Source of the DNA: JAHJQZ01 sp963667595
GTDB lineage: Bacteria; Pseudomonadota; Alphaproteobacteria; Rhizobiales; Devosiaceae
Reading direction: 5' to 3'
DNA length: 64,000 nucleotides
Assembly (NCBI GenBank): GCA_963667595.2
Contig: CAXXWD010000004.1
Location: 1 to 64,000, forward strand
How positions within the stretch are numbered: position 1 is the first letter of the stretch; the number at the start of each line of letters is the position of its first letter. The translations under genes were made by a program, and so were the position numbers. Shown piece by piece: positions 45,510 through 54,198 of this stretch. Under the pieces are notes generated by a model that did no database searches, was not told the DNA's origin, and saw only the letters and a program-made list of their open reading frames with translations.

Positions 45510-45511
45510 TC

Positions 45512-46687
45512 ATGCTCGACATCGCTCCCAGCACAGTCGCACTCTCTCCTTTGACCGAGGCCGAACGGCACGAGGCCATGGAGACGGTCATTGCGCAGGT
45601 CAGGCGCAACCTGCCCGCGTTCACCTATAGCGCACAGAATCATTCGAGCGTCGGCAACGTCTACCCGGCGGTGCCCAACACCCAATGGACCTCCGGATTC
45701 TGGCCTGGCTCGATCTGGCTCGCCTACGAGGCCACCGGCGACAAGGTGTTCCGCTACGCCGCCCAGATCCATGTGCAGAGCTTTCTCAACCGCATCGAGA
45801 ACCGCATCGAGACCGACCACCACGACATGGGTTTTCTTTATTCGCCAAGCTGTGTTGCGGCATTCAAACTCGTCGGCGACGAAGACGGCCGCCGCGCCGC
45901 CCTTCTGGCCGCCGACCAGCTGCTCGACCGGTTTCAGGAAAAGGGCCAGTTCATCCAGGCCTGGGGTCCGATGGGTGAACCGGGCAATTACCGCTTCATC
46001 ATCGACTGCCTGCTCAATCTGCCTTTACTGCACTGGGCCAGTTCCGAAAGCGGCGATCCCGTTTACCGCAACAAGGCGCTGGCACACGCCCACACCACGC
46101 TCGCCAACTCCATCCGGCCCGACTATTCGACCTATCACACCTTCTACATGGACCCGGAAACCGGCGCGCCCGTCCGCGGCAGCACTGTCCAGGGCTATCG
46201 CGACGAAAGCGCCTGGGCGCGCGGGCAGGCCTGGGCCATTGCCGGCATGGCGGTCTGTTACCGCTACGAGCGCGACGAGGCCTATCTCGAAGCCTTCGAG
46301 AAGCTGCTCGGCTATTATCTCAACCGCCTGCCCGAGGATCTGATCCCCTATTGGGACTTGACCTTTATAGAGGGCGACGAGCCGCGCGATTCCTCTTCGG
46401 CCGCGATCACCGCCTGCGGCCTTCTGGAAATGGCGGACGAAGTCGGTGGCGAGCGGGCGGACGCCTGGCGCGATCTCGCCTCCCGGATGCTCGCGAGCCT
46501 CTGGCGCAACTACGCCGTGCGCGATCCAAGGGTCTCCAACGGCCTTGTGCTGCACGGCACCTATTCCAAAAAGACACCCTATAATACCTGCCGCGGCGAA
46601 GGCGTCGACGAGTGCGTGGCATGGGGGGACTATTATTATTTTGAAGGCCTGACGCGCTTGTCGCGTCCATGGACACCTTACTGGTGA
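45512..46687 (+). CDS. Glycoside hydrolase family 88, unsaturated glucuronyl hydrolase
   Basis: 391 aa cytoplasmic (alpha/alpha)6 enzyme that hydrates the 4,5-unsaturated uronate left at the non-reducing end by polysaccharide lyases. The two key Asp residues can be placed in DHHDMGFLYSPSCVAAFKLV and YRFIIDCLLNLPLLHWAS. WARGQAWAIAGMAVCYRYER and DSSSAAITACGLLEMAD are further family blocks, and the C-terminal AWGDYYYFEGLTRLSR is typical. A lyase in the same operon would create exactly this substrate. Start 45512, two bases after the MalG stop, with a weak ribosome site, suggesting translational coupling. Confidence 0.9.
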   Translation: MLDIAPSTVALSPLTEAERHEAMETVIAQVRRNLPAFTYSAQNHSSVGNVYPAVPNTQWTSGFWPGSIWLAYEATGDKVFRYAAQIHVQSFLNRIENRIETDHHDMGFLYSPSCVAAFKLVGDEDGRRAALLAADQLLDRFQEKGQFIQAWGPMGEPGNYRFIIDCLLNLPLLHWASSESGDPVYRNKALAHAHTTLANSIRPDYSTYHTFYMDPETGAPVRGSTVQGYRDESAWARGQAWAIAGMAVCYRYERDEAYLEAFEKLLGYYLNRLPEDLIPYWDLTFIEGDEPRDSSSAAITACGLLEMADEVGGERADAWRDLASRMLASLWRNYAVRDPRVSNGLVLHGTYSKKTPYNTCRGEGVDECVAWGDYYYFEGLTRLSRPWTPYW

Positions 46688-46717
46688 TCCGGTGAACAAG
46701 AAGACAGGATAAAGAAG

Positions 46718-47827
46718 ATGGCCGGCATCTCCTTGCGAAAACTGAGAAAGACCTTCGGGACGCTGACAGTCGTCCACGATATCGATCTCGAAATCGCCGA
46801 CAAGGAATTCATCATCCTGGTCGGCCCGTCCGGCTGCGGCAAGTCGACGACCTTGCGCATGATCGCGGGTCTTGAGGAGATCACCTCGGGCGATCTCGTC
46901 ATCGGCGACACCATCGTCAACGACGTGCCGCCCAAGAACCGCGACATCGCCATGGTCTTCCAGAACTATGCGCTCTATCCGCATATGACGGTCTACAAGA
47001 ACATGGCCTTCGGGCTGGAGTTGAGGCATTCGCCGCGCGACCTTATCGACCAGAAGGTCAAGGAAGCGGCCGAAATCCTCGACATCACCCACCTGTTGAA
47101 CCGCAAGCCCAAGGCGCTTTCCGGCGGACAGCGCCAACGCGTCGCTCTCGGGCGCGCCATGGTTCGCTCGCCGGAAGTCTTTTTGCTCGACGAACCGCTT
47201 TCCAACCTCGACGCCAAGCTCCGTACGGCGATGCGTGCCGAGATCACCAAGCTGCACAAGCGGCTCGACGCGACCTTTATCTACGTTACCCACGACCAGA
47301 TCGAGGCCATGACCATGGCCGACAGGATCGTCGTCATGAAGGACGGCGTCATCCATCAGGTCGATACGCCGCAAATGCTCTACAACCACCCGATCAACAT
47401 GTTCGTGGCCGGCTTCATCGGCGCGCCGCAGATGAATTTCCTGCCCGTCACGCTTACCGGGAGCCCGGGTCAGTTCGAAGCCGTTTTCAACGGCAAAACC
47501 CTCAGCCTGCCGCCCCGGCTGCAGGAGGCCCTGTCGAAAACCGATACGGGACGGGAATTCATCCTCGGGCTCAGACCGGAGAACTTCCATGAACGCCCGC
47601 CGGTCGATGTCGATCCCGGTCTGACCGCTCCTCTGGACGTCAATGTGGACCTGGCCGAACCAATGGGCGCGGAAGTGCATCTGAACGGCACGATCGATGA
47701 CCATGAGGTTGTCGCGCGGGTATCGCCGCGCTGCACGGCGCGCGCCGGCGATCGCCTGCCCCTGATCGTCGATCTGTCGACAGCGCACCTGTTCGACAGG
47801 GAAACGGAAATGACTTTGGGCCTGTAA
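46718..47827 (+). CDS. CUT1 sugar ABC transporter ATPase, MsmK/UgpC-like
   Basis: 369 aa. Walker A LVGPSGCGKSTTLRMIAGLE, Q-loop MVFQNYALYPHMTVYKNMAF, signature LSGGQRQRVALGRAMVRSPE, Walker B VFLLDEPLSNLDAKLRTAM, switch His IYVTHDQIEAMTMADR. The C-terminal regulatory domain includes NMFVAGFIGAPQMNFLPVTL and FILGLRPENFHER. It is the only CUT1-type ATPase in the window, while three CUT1 permease pairs are present, so it may energise all three; MsmK-type ATPases are known to be shared. Ribosome site AAGACAGGATAAAG. Confidence 0.93.
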   Translation: MAGISLRKLRKTFGTLTVVHDIDLEIADKEFIILVGPSGCGKSTTLRMIAGLEEITSGDLVIGDTIVNDVPPKNRDIAMVFQNYALYPHMTVYKNMAFGLELRHSPRDLIDQKVKEAAEILDITHLLNRKPKALSGGQRQRVALGRAMVRSPEVFLLDEPLSNLDAKLRTAMRAEITKLHKRLDATFIYVTHDQIEAMTMADRIVVMKDGVIHQVDTPQMLYNHPINMFVAGFIGAPQMNFLPVTLTGSPGQFEAVFNGKTLSLPPRLQEALSKTDTGREFILGLRPENFHERPPVDVDPGLTAPLDVNVDLAEPMGAEVHLNGTIDDHEVVARVSPRCTARAGDRLPLIVDLSTAHLFDRETEMTLGL

Positions 47828-47849
47828 CAAAGGAATAGTCCGACACGTG

Positions 47850-48584
47850 ATGAACTGGCTGACCAACCACTATTTCGGCGAAGGACCGGGCATCGCCAAG
47901 GATGCGCCCAAGCCCACCGGCTTGCGCCTGCTCTGGTCCGTTTTCGGCCGGGAGTGGTGGGAGCTTATCAAGCTCAACCTGCTGTTTCTGATCTTCGCCC
48001 TGCCGCTCGTTACCCTGCCGGCGGCCACCATTGCGCTCGCCGCGGTGACGCTGGCCATGATCGAGGACCGCAACGTCTGGCTCCTCAAGGATTTCTGGGC
48101 GGCCTTCCGCTCCCGTTTCGTCGCGACCACGGCGCTTGGATTGGCGTTTGTCGCACTCCTGTGCCTCAGCGGTCTCGCCCTTGTGACCTATACCAACGCG
48201 GTCAGGGACAATCTCTGGTTCGCCCCGCTCATGGTCGTCGCCGCTTTTATAACGATCCTGCTGCCGATATGGGCAAGCCATTTCGCCGTAGCCCTTGTTC
48301 TCGGACGCAGCGAACCTCTCGGCACGATCCTCAAGGTGGCCACCATCGGCTTTCTGGCGCGGCCGCTTCCCGGTTTTCTGGCGCTCGCCTTCGTGGCGGC
48401 GCTCTGGGGGGTCCACATCCTTTTCTACCCTGCATCGGTGTTCATGCCGGTGTTGGTCAACTTCTCCCTTGGTGCACTGGTCATGAATTTTGCCGTGTAC
48501 CGGGGAGTTCTGTTCGGCTTCTCGCATTTCAAGACCAGTTCCCAACACAGTAAAACGGGAAGTCCGGAAACACAGTCGGCGTAA
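47850..48584 (+). CDS. DUF624 (YesL-like) membrane protein
   Basis: 244 aa with about five hydrophobic segments (LIKLNLLFLIFALPLVTLPA, FVALLCLSGLALVTYT, APLMVVAAFITILLPIWASH, FLALAFVAALWGVHILF). DUF624 proteins accompany LplB/MalF-type transporters for plant or host glycans in Bacillus and rhizobia; their role is not established. The start at 47850 is preferred over GTG 47847. Here it stands between the ATPase and the binding protein of the importer, which supports a role in transport or its assembly. Confidence 0.85.
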   Translation: MNWLTNHYFGEGPGIAKDAPKPTGLRLLWSVFGREWWELIKLNLLFLIFALPLVTLPAATIALAAVTLAMIEDRNVWLLKDFWAAFRSRFVATTALGLAFVALLCLSGLALVTYTNAVRDNLWFAPLMVVAAFITILLPIWASHFAVALVLGRSEPLGTILKVATIGFLARPLPGFLALAFVAALWGVHILFYPASVFMPVLVNFSLGALVMNFAVYRGVLFGFSHFKTSSQHSKTGSPETQSA

Positions 48585-48601
48585 ATCTCAAGGAGGAGAA
48601 A

Positions 48602-49861
48602 ATGCAAAGACGTAGTCTTATTAAAACGACGTTGCTCGCTACCACCGCTCTGGCGATGGCTCAGAGCCCGGTTCTTGCGGCCGACGTCACCCTCAACTGG
48701 GCCCTGTGGGATTGGGATCGCACAGCGTATTACCAGCCGCTGATCGAAGCCTACGAGGCATCGCACCCGGGCGTCGCGATCGAATATACCGATCTCGGCT
48801 CGGCCGATTACAACCAGATGGTCATGACCCAATTGACCGGTGGTTCGAGTGATATCGACATCGTCTCGATCAAGGACGTGCCGGGCTATGCCCAGATGGT
48901 CAATACCGGCCGTCTGACCAAGCTCAACGACCTCGGCATGGTGCCTGAAGATACCTCGGGCTATGGCGGTCTGATCGAAGCCCTGACCGTCAATGGCGGT
49001 CTTTACGGCATGCCGATGCGGACCGACTTCTGGATCGTTTACTACAACAAGGCGCCGTTCGATGCCGCCGGTCTTGACTATCCGACCAACGACATGACCT
49101 GGGCCGAGTATGACGAACTCGCCCGCAAGGTCACCTCGGGCTTCGGCCAGGACAAGATCTACGGCACGCACTTCCACACCTGGCGGTCCTGCGTCGAACT
49201 GCCGGCGATCCAGAGTGGCGAACACACGCTCGTTTCCAAGGACTACAGCTTCCTCAAGCCCTGGTACGAACGCGCCATCTCGCTTCAGGACGACGGCATC
49301 GCCATGAACTATGCCTCGCTCAAGACCTCGCAGACCCACTACTCGGCCCCGTGGCTTTCTGGCAAGCTTGCCATGCTGCCCATGGGTTCGTGGTTCATCG
49401 GCACCCAGATCGCCAAGCAGGCCAGTGGCGAGTCCGATGTTTCCGACTGGGGTCTGGTGCGTTTCCCGCATCCGGAAGGTGTGGCTTCCGGCGCGACTGC
49501 CGGTCAGGCGACGTCGCTCGGCATCAACGTCAACTCCAAACAGGTTGACGCCGCCAAGGACTTCATCTCCTGGGTCGCCGGTCCTGAAGGCGCCGCCATT
49601 GTTGCATCGACCGGCACGATCCCGGCCCTGCGCGAAGGCAACATTCTCGACTCGATCACCTCGACGGCGGGCTTCCCCACCGATGCGGAAAGCGCCAAGG
49701 CGTTGACCACCACGGCCACCTATCTGGAAATGCCCGTGGACCTCAAGGCCGCCGAATACGAACTGGTGCTCAATCGCGTCCATGACGAGATCATGACCGA
49801 GAACATCTCGATCGACGATGGCATCGCCGAAATGAACGAAGGCGTTGCCGACATCGATTGA
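48602..49861 (+). CDS. ABC sugar solute-binding protein (family 1)
   Basis: 419 aa. Signal peptide MQRRSLIKTTLLATTALAMA with cleavage near VLAAD. Family-1 features: YQPLIEAYEASHPGVAIEYT, TQLTGGSSDIDIVSIKDVPG, GLYGMPMRTDFWIVYYNKAP, LAMLPMGSWFIGTQIA and DAAKDFISWVAGPEGAAI. The strongest ribosome site of the operon (AAGGAGGAGAAA) precedes it. It delivers the substrate to the MalF/MalG pair of this operon. Judging by the lyase and GH88 neighbours the ligand is a uronate-containing oligosaccharide (inference). Confidence 0.93.
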   Translation: MQRRSLIKTTLLATTALAMAQSPVLAADVTLNWALWDWDRTAYYQPLIEAYEASHPGVAIEYTDLGSADYNQMVMTQLTGGSSDIDIVSIKDVPGYAQMVNTGRLTKLNDLGMVPEDTSGYGGLIEALTVNGGLYGMPMRTDFWIVYYNKAPFDAAGLDYPTNDMTWAEYDELARKVTSGFGQDKIYGTHFHTWRSCVELPAIQSGEHTLVSKDYSFLKPWYERAISLQDDGIAMNYASLKTSQTHYSAPWLSGKLAMLPMGSWFIGTQIAKQASGESDVSDWGLVRFPHPEGVASGATAGQATSLGINVNSKQVDAAKDFISWVAGPEGAAIVASTGTIPALREGNILDSITSTAGFPTDAESAKALTTTATYLEMPVDLKAAEYELVLNRVHDEIMTENISIDDGIAEMNEGVADID

Positions 49862-49919
49862 CAGCCATTGTGTGGGGCCGGCGCGTCCGCTGGCCCCACC
49901 CTCCGGACAAACGGGGAGT

Positions 49920-50105
49920 CTCTACTTTCCGATTTGCCGTGACACTCTGGCACCCCTCCCCCTTGCGGGGAGGGGTACCGAACAGGACTTGACCATCGCC
50001 AAGTCCGTCGTGAGGCTGGGTGGGGGTATCTGCGCCGGTGCGTATTGCCCACCCCACCCGACCCGGCTTTGCCGGGCCGCCCTCCCCATCAAGGAGAGGG
50101 AGAAA
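49920..50105. repeat. Intergenic hairpin-rich element
   Basis: Three hairpins in 190 bases: ACCCCTCCCCC / GGGGAGGGGT at about 49949-49978, GACCCGGC / GCCGGGCC near 50060-50080, and CCTCCCC / GGAGAGGG near 50081-50102. The composition and layout suggest a multi-copy intergenic element, although no second copy lies in the window. The first hairpin could end or shield the binding-protein message. Confidence 0.5.
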
Positions 50106-50141
50106 AGGCCGGCGCGTTCGGACAAAGGCTTATCAGTCCAG

Positions 50142-51965
50142 ATGCCCACTTCCCCCCTTTCCGCAAATCCGTTTGAAACGCGCGCCGACGTCGCCCGCGC
50201 CGTCACCGATCTGTTCGATCCGCTGCTGCCCTATTTCTCGGCCTCCGGCGCCCGGGTGCATCTCGGCGCAACGTCGGCCCATTTCGATGCCGCCGCCGCA
50301 GACCTCGAAGGCTTCGCCCGACCGCTCTGGGGCCTCGTGCCGCTTGTCGCCGGCGGCGGAGACTTCGCGCATTGGGACCTTTATCGGCGCGGCCTTGCCG
50401 CCGGCACCGATCCCGCCCACCCCGATTACTGGGGTGCCATTGGCGACGTCGACCAGCGTCAGGTCGAACTCGCCGCGATTTCCTTCGCCCTGATGCTCGT
50501 GCCCCAGCACATCTGGGACCCGCTCGACGAAGCCGCCAAGGCCCGCGTGGCGGATTATCTGATCTCGGCCCGCAATCACAGATTCGTCGACAGCAACTGG
50601 CGGTTTTTCCGGGTGCTGATCGATCTGGCTCTGACCAAATGTGGCATTTCCTTTTCACCGTTGGACACGAGAACCTATCTCGACGGTATCGAGCGCTTCT
50701 CCCTCGACACTGGCTGGTATCGCGATGGTCCGATCAGGAGTGCTGATCATTACATCCCCTTCGCCTTTCACTATTACGGGCTTTTGTATTCCGTTCTGGC
50801 CGACGATCCCGAACGGGGCGAACGTTTTCGTAACCGCGCGAGCCTTTTCGCGAAGGCGATCCGGCATTGGTACGGGCCGGACGGCAGCGCCCTGCCCTAC
50901 GGGCGCAGTCTGGTTTATCGGTTTGCCCATGCCGGTTTCTGGGGGGCGCTTGCCTTTGCCGATGTCGAAGCGCTGCCCTGGGCAGAGATCAAGGGTTATT
51001 ACCTCAGAAACCTCAGATGGTGGGCGCACCAGCCGATCTTCGACAGGGACGGCGTCCTTTCGGTCGGCTACGCCTATCCGAACCTCATGGTCTCGGAAGG
51101 GTACAATTCGCTCGGTTCGCCCTATTGGGCGATGAAGGCCTTCCTGCCGCTCGCTCTGCCTCAAACCCATCCGTTCTGGACGGCCGAGGAAGCCGAACCC
51201 GAGGTTTTCGACACTCCCGTTCCCCTTGAGGAGCCGGGCATGGTCGTCCAGCACCTCAAAGGTCACAATGTGGCGCTCGCCTCCGGCCAGGACTATCGCC
51301 ACCAATGGCGCGGCATGGCCGAGAAATACTGCAAATTCGCCTATTCGACCCGCTACGGCTTTTCCATCGAGGCCAGCGACCGCCATTTCGACACTGCCGC
51401 CTCGGACAACATGCTGAGCTTTTCCGAGGACGGCATACATGTGCGGATGCGCGAGACCAGCGAGGACGCGCGGATCGCCGGCAACGTGCTTTTTGCCAGA
51501 TGGCGGCCTTGCGAAGACGTCGTTGTCGAAACCTTCCTCGTTCCGGTCGGTCGCTGGCACCTGCGCCTGCACGAGGTCACAACGCCCTACGCTCTGGAGG
51601 TAGTCGAAGGCGGTTTCGCCGTTCCCAAACCCGATTTCGGCGCCTTCGAAACGGACACTGCCGGCCAATGGGCCGAGGTGCGGACCAAAACCGATATGAG
51701 CGTGCTCGTCGGCTATGACGAGCGCACGCCGAGGGTCATCAGCCCGTTCTCGAATACCAATGTCATGGCCGCGCGTACGCTGGTGCCGCAACTGCGCGGC
51801 AGGCTCGATGCGGGCACAACCCGGCTCGCCGTCGCCGTTCTGGCCATGCCGTCGGGTCCCAACGAGGCGACGCCGTCCCGTCCCGACCTGCCGGATGTCG
51901 ACAGTCTTCGTCGGCTCGTCATCGAACAGGGCAAGCCCGTGCCAGTTTTCGACCGAAAGGATTAG
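50142..51965 (+). CDS. DUF2264 domain protein, probable glycan-active (alpha/alpha) enzyme
   Basis: 607 aa, no signal peptide. The N-terminal helical toroid is recognisable as DUF2264: LWGLVPLVAGGGDFAHWDLY, ARNHRFVDSNWRFFRVLIDL, WYRDGPIRSADHYIPFAFHY and YGRSLVYRFAHAGFWGALAF. A C-terminal beta-sandwich follows from about residue 370 (MAEKYCKFAYSTRYGFSIEA). I recall that members of this family have been reported as glucuronidases, but I am not certain of it. In this locus a role on uronate-containing oligosaccharides is reasonable. Acidic residues in WYRDGPIRSADH are candidates for catalysis. It follows the hairpin element, so it may be on a separate transcript. Confidence 0.8.
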   Translation: MPTSPLSANPFETRADVARAVTDLFDPLLPYFSASGARVHLGATSAHFDAAAADLEGFARPLWGLVPLVAGGGDFAHWDLYRRGLAAGTDPAHPDYWGAIGDVDQRQVELAAISFALMLVPQHIWDPLDEAAKARVADYLISARNHRFVDSNWRFFRVLIDLALTKCGISFSPLDTRTYLDGIERFSLDTGWYRDGPIRSADHYIPFAFHYYGLLYSVLADDPERGERFRNRASLFAKAIRHWYGPDGSALPYGRSLVYRFAHAGFWGALAFADVEALPWAEIKGYYLRNLRWWAHQPIFDRDGVLSVGYAYPNLMVSEGYNSLGSPYWAMKAFLPLALPQTHPFWTAEEAEPEVFDTPVPLEEPGMVVQHLKGHNVALASGQDYRHQWRGMAEKYCKFAYSTRYGFSIEASDRHFDTAASDNMLSFSEDGIHVRMRETSEDARIAGNVLFARWRPCEDVVVETFLVPVGRWHLRLHEVTTPYALEVVEGGFAVPKPDFGAFETDTAGQWAEVRTKTDMSVLVGYDERTPRVISPFSNTNVMAARTLVPQLRGRLDAGTTRLAVAVLAMPSGPNEATPSRPDLPDVDSLRRLVIEQGKPVPVFDRKD

Positions 51966-51986
51966 CCGGAGTCGAGGCCCGTTGGT

Positions 51987-53006
51987 CTATTTCAGATAGC
52001 CGCGTTTGACCGCCATGTTCTGAGCCGTGATCGCCAGTTCGGTCGCGGTGAACATGTAGTCTTGGGCGCTCGCCGTTGCCGACCGCTCGACCACATCGTC
52101 GGCCAGTTGCCCAAAATAGGGCAGCTCGGCACCGGAGCAATCCATGTATTCGTACGCGGTGCCATTGACGAGGAACAGGTGATCGGTGCCCGGACGTCCG
52201 ACCGGATCGACGTATTTCCTTAATTCGATATAGCCTTCGGTGCCATCGATGAACAAACGCCCGTCGCCCCAGTTCGGCAGGGCATCAGCGGTGTACCAGT
52301 CGAGCCGGATATAGGCCTGGGCGTTACCGCCAACCAGGTTGATCTCGCCGAAATCCTCGAAGAGCGGGTTTTCGGGATTGGCAAAATTGCCGACCGCCGC
52401 ATGGACGATCTCGGCCGTTTCGAGCCCTGCGAAATGCAGGAACTGGGCGATCTGGTGCGAGCCGATATCAGTCAGAATGCCGCCGTAAAGATTGCGGTCG
52501 AAAAACCAGTCGGGCCGCGTTGCCCGGTTGAGCCGGTGCGGGCCGATGCCGAGGGTCTGGACGACCTGCCCGATCCGACCTTCGCTGACCAGCCTGCTGG
52601 CGACGGTCACCGCCGGGACTTCGAAGCGCTCGGAAAAATCCACCGACCAGATGCGGCCGGTTTGCGTGACGGTCTGGCGGATGGCCGCCAGTTCGTCGAG
52701 CGTAATGCAGCCGGGCTTGTCGATCATGACGTCCTTGCCGTGCTGCATGGCCTCGACGGCCAGCGCGGCGCGCTCATGCGGCGGTGCACCGATCAGGACC
52801 AGCGGGATGCTCTCGTCTTCCAGGATCCGGTTTCGATCCGAAAAACGCGGCGCATCGGGAAACCGCTTGAGAAATCCGGCCAATGGTTGCGGCTCGCCCT
52901 TTGTCCAGTATCCGGCCAGTTCGCATCCGGCATCGCGCATGCCGGCGACCATGCCGAAAATATGGCGGTGATCGAGACCGATGGCGGCAAATCTGAAACG
53001 TCTCAT
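51987..53006 (-). CDS. Gfo/Idh/MocA-family oxidoreductase (1 of 3)
   Basis: 339 aa NAD(P)-dependent sugar dehydrogenase-like protein. The N-terminal Rossmann part (RFAAIGLDHRHIFGMVAGMR) is unusual in lacking the GxGxxG form; LVLIGAPPHERAALAVEAMQ and HGKDVMIDKPGCITLDEL, with the conserved Lys of the EKP-like motif as DKP, follow. The C-terminal domain includes NLYGGILTDIGSHQIAQFLH, where the usual catalytic Asp and His are present. It begins ten bases after the second family member, so the two are co-transcribed and leftward, convergent with DUF2264. Substrate unknown. Confidence 0.88.
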   Translation of the reverse strand: MRRFRFAAIGLDHRHIFGMVAGMRDAGCELAGYWTKGEPQPLAGFLKRFPDAPRFSDRNRILEDESIPLVLIGAPPHERAALAVEAMQHGKDVMIDKPGCITLDELAAIRQTVTQTGRIWSVDFSERFEVPAVTVASRLVSEGRIGQVVQTLGIGPHRLNRATRPDWFFDRNLYGGILTDIGSHQIAQFLHFAGLETAEIVHAAVGNFANPENPLFEDFGEINLVGGNAQAYIRLDWYTADALPNWGDGRLFIDGTEGYIELRKYVDPVGRPGTDHLFLVNGTAYEYMDCSGAELPYFGQLADDVVERSATASAQDYMFTATELAITAQNMAVKRGYLK

Positions 53007-53016
53007 TCGATCGACC

Positions 53017-54045
53017 TCACGTCAGGGGAACCAAAAGACCGGTTTTCGACGAGGTCACGAGCGCGTCGATAAACCGATGCACCTTGAGGGCTTCGCGACC
53101 GGAAATCCTGGGCGACCGCCCGGAAGCGATCGCGTCGGCGAAATCCTTGATGAGATCGCGATGCCAGTCTGAGGGGAAGGCCATCGGGTCGGCGCCGCCG
53201 CCCGTGCCGGACAGTTCGCCCACGGATTCGGTCCGGCCGTCGCGCCAGGTGATGTTGAGCTTGCCGGCCCGCAATTCCGCCGTCGCCTTGGTCCCGTCGA
53301 TAATGAGCCCCTCGGCGCCGCCGGGATAGGTGGCAGTCGTGGCGATGATCGAGCCGAAAGCCCCATCGGCGAATGTGATGCCGGCCGTGGCGAAATCTTC
53401 CGATTCCATCTTGTGCGCGCGGGTCGTGGCGCAAAGGGCCTGCACCGCAATCACCGGCGCGGTGAGGCTCAGCATCAGATCCATGATGTGGATGGCCTGC
53501 GAAATCAGCACGCCGCCGCCATCGCGTTGATAGGTGCCGCGACCGGGCGCGTCGTAATAGGACTGATCGCGCCACCACGGAATATCGGCTCTTACCAACG
53601 AGAGATCGCCCAGTTCACCGGCTTCGATCAACGCCCGCAGCCGCTCGGCTCCGGCGCGGAAGCGGTGCTGGAACACGATGCCAAGCGTGACGTTATGCGC
53701 TTCGCAGATATCGACGATCTTTTCCGCGTTCGCCGTGGTGCGCTCGACTGGCTTTTCACTGAGGATATGCTTGCCGGCGCCGGCGAGCCGCGAAACGATG
53801 TCCTGACGCTGATCCGGAGGCGTGATCACGATCACCCCATCGGTTTCGGGATCGGCGACGATCGCGTCGAAACTGTCAAAGACGGGGAATCCATAGGCCT
53901 TGGCGCGTTCTTCGGCCCTATCTTTCGAGATGTCGAACAGGCCCGAAACCTCGACACTGCTGCGCAGGTCCGCCAAAGCTTCCAGATGCGGCTTGGACGC
54001 CATGCCCAGCCCCGCGACGGCCAGCCGTACCGGTTTCGCACTCAT
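53017..54045 (-). CDS. Gfo/Idh/MocA-family oxidoreductase (2 of 3)
   Basis: 342 aa. Classical Rossmann start RLAVAGLGMASKPHLEALAD, then GVIVITPPDQRQDIVSRLAG and AGKHILSEKPVERTTANAEK (the EKP motif). Catalytic region: YQRDGGGVLISQAIHIMDLM with His. Start 54045 after GGAG; the longer open frame has no ribosome site. It follows tetR by 153 bases and leads into the first family member. It probably oxidises or reduces a sugar or sugar acid from the locus; direction and substrate cannot be inferred. Confidence 0.9.
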   Translation of the reverse strand: MSAKPVRLAVAGLGMASKPHLEALADLRSSVEVSGLFDISKDRAEERAKAYGFPVFDSFDAIVADPETDGVIVITPPDQRQDIVSRLAGAGKHILSEKPVERTTANAEKIVDICEAHNVTLGIVFQHRFRAGAERLRALIEAGELGDLSLVRADIPWWRDQSYYDAPGRGTYQRDGGGVLISQAIHIMDLMLSLTAPVIAVQALCATTRAHKMESEDFATAGITFADGAFGSIIATTATYPGGAEGLIIDGTKATAELRAGKLNITWRDGRTESVGELSGTGGGADPMAFPSDWHRDLIKDFADAIASGRSPRISGREALKVHRFIDALVTSSKTGLLVPLT

Positions 54046-54198
54046 TGCCTTTTCTCCTCTCGTTCGGACTGAAAGCCTGTGCCTCCAGTTGGACCCCTTG
54101 CGGCCCACCTCCCCGAAAACGGGGTCAATAAAGAATCCGCGCCGACACCGACACCGGAGCCTGACGGCGCCGCCCGGACCCGGCACATTGTTTTTCCT

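Noticed and set aside
49949..50102. CRISPR or integron-like repeat
   Set aside because: The hairpins differ in sequence and spacing and no spacer pattern or att site is visible.
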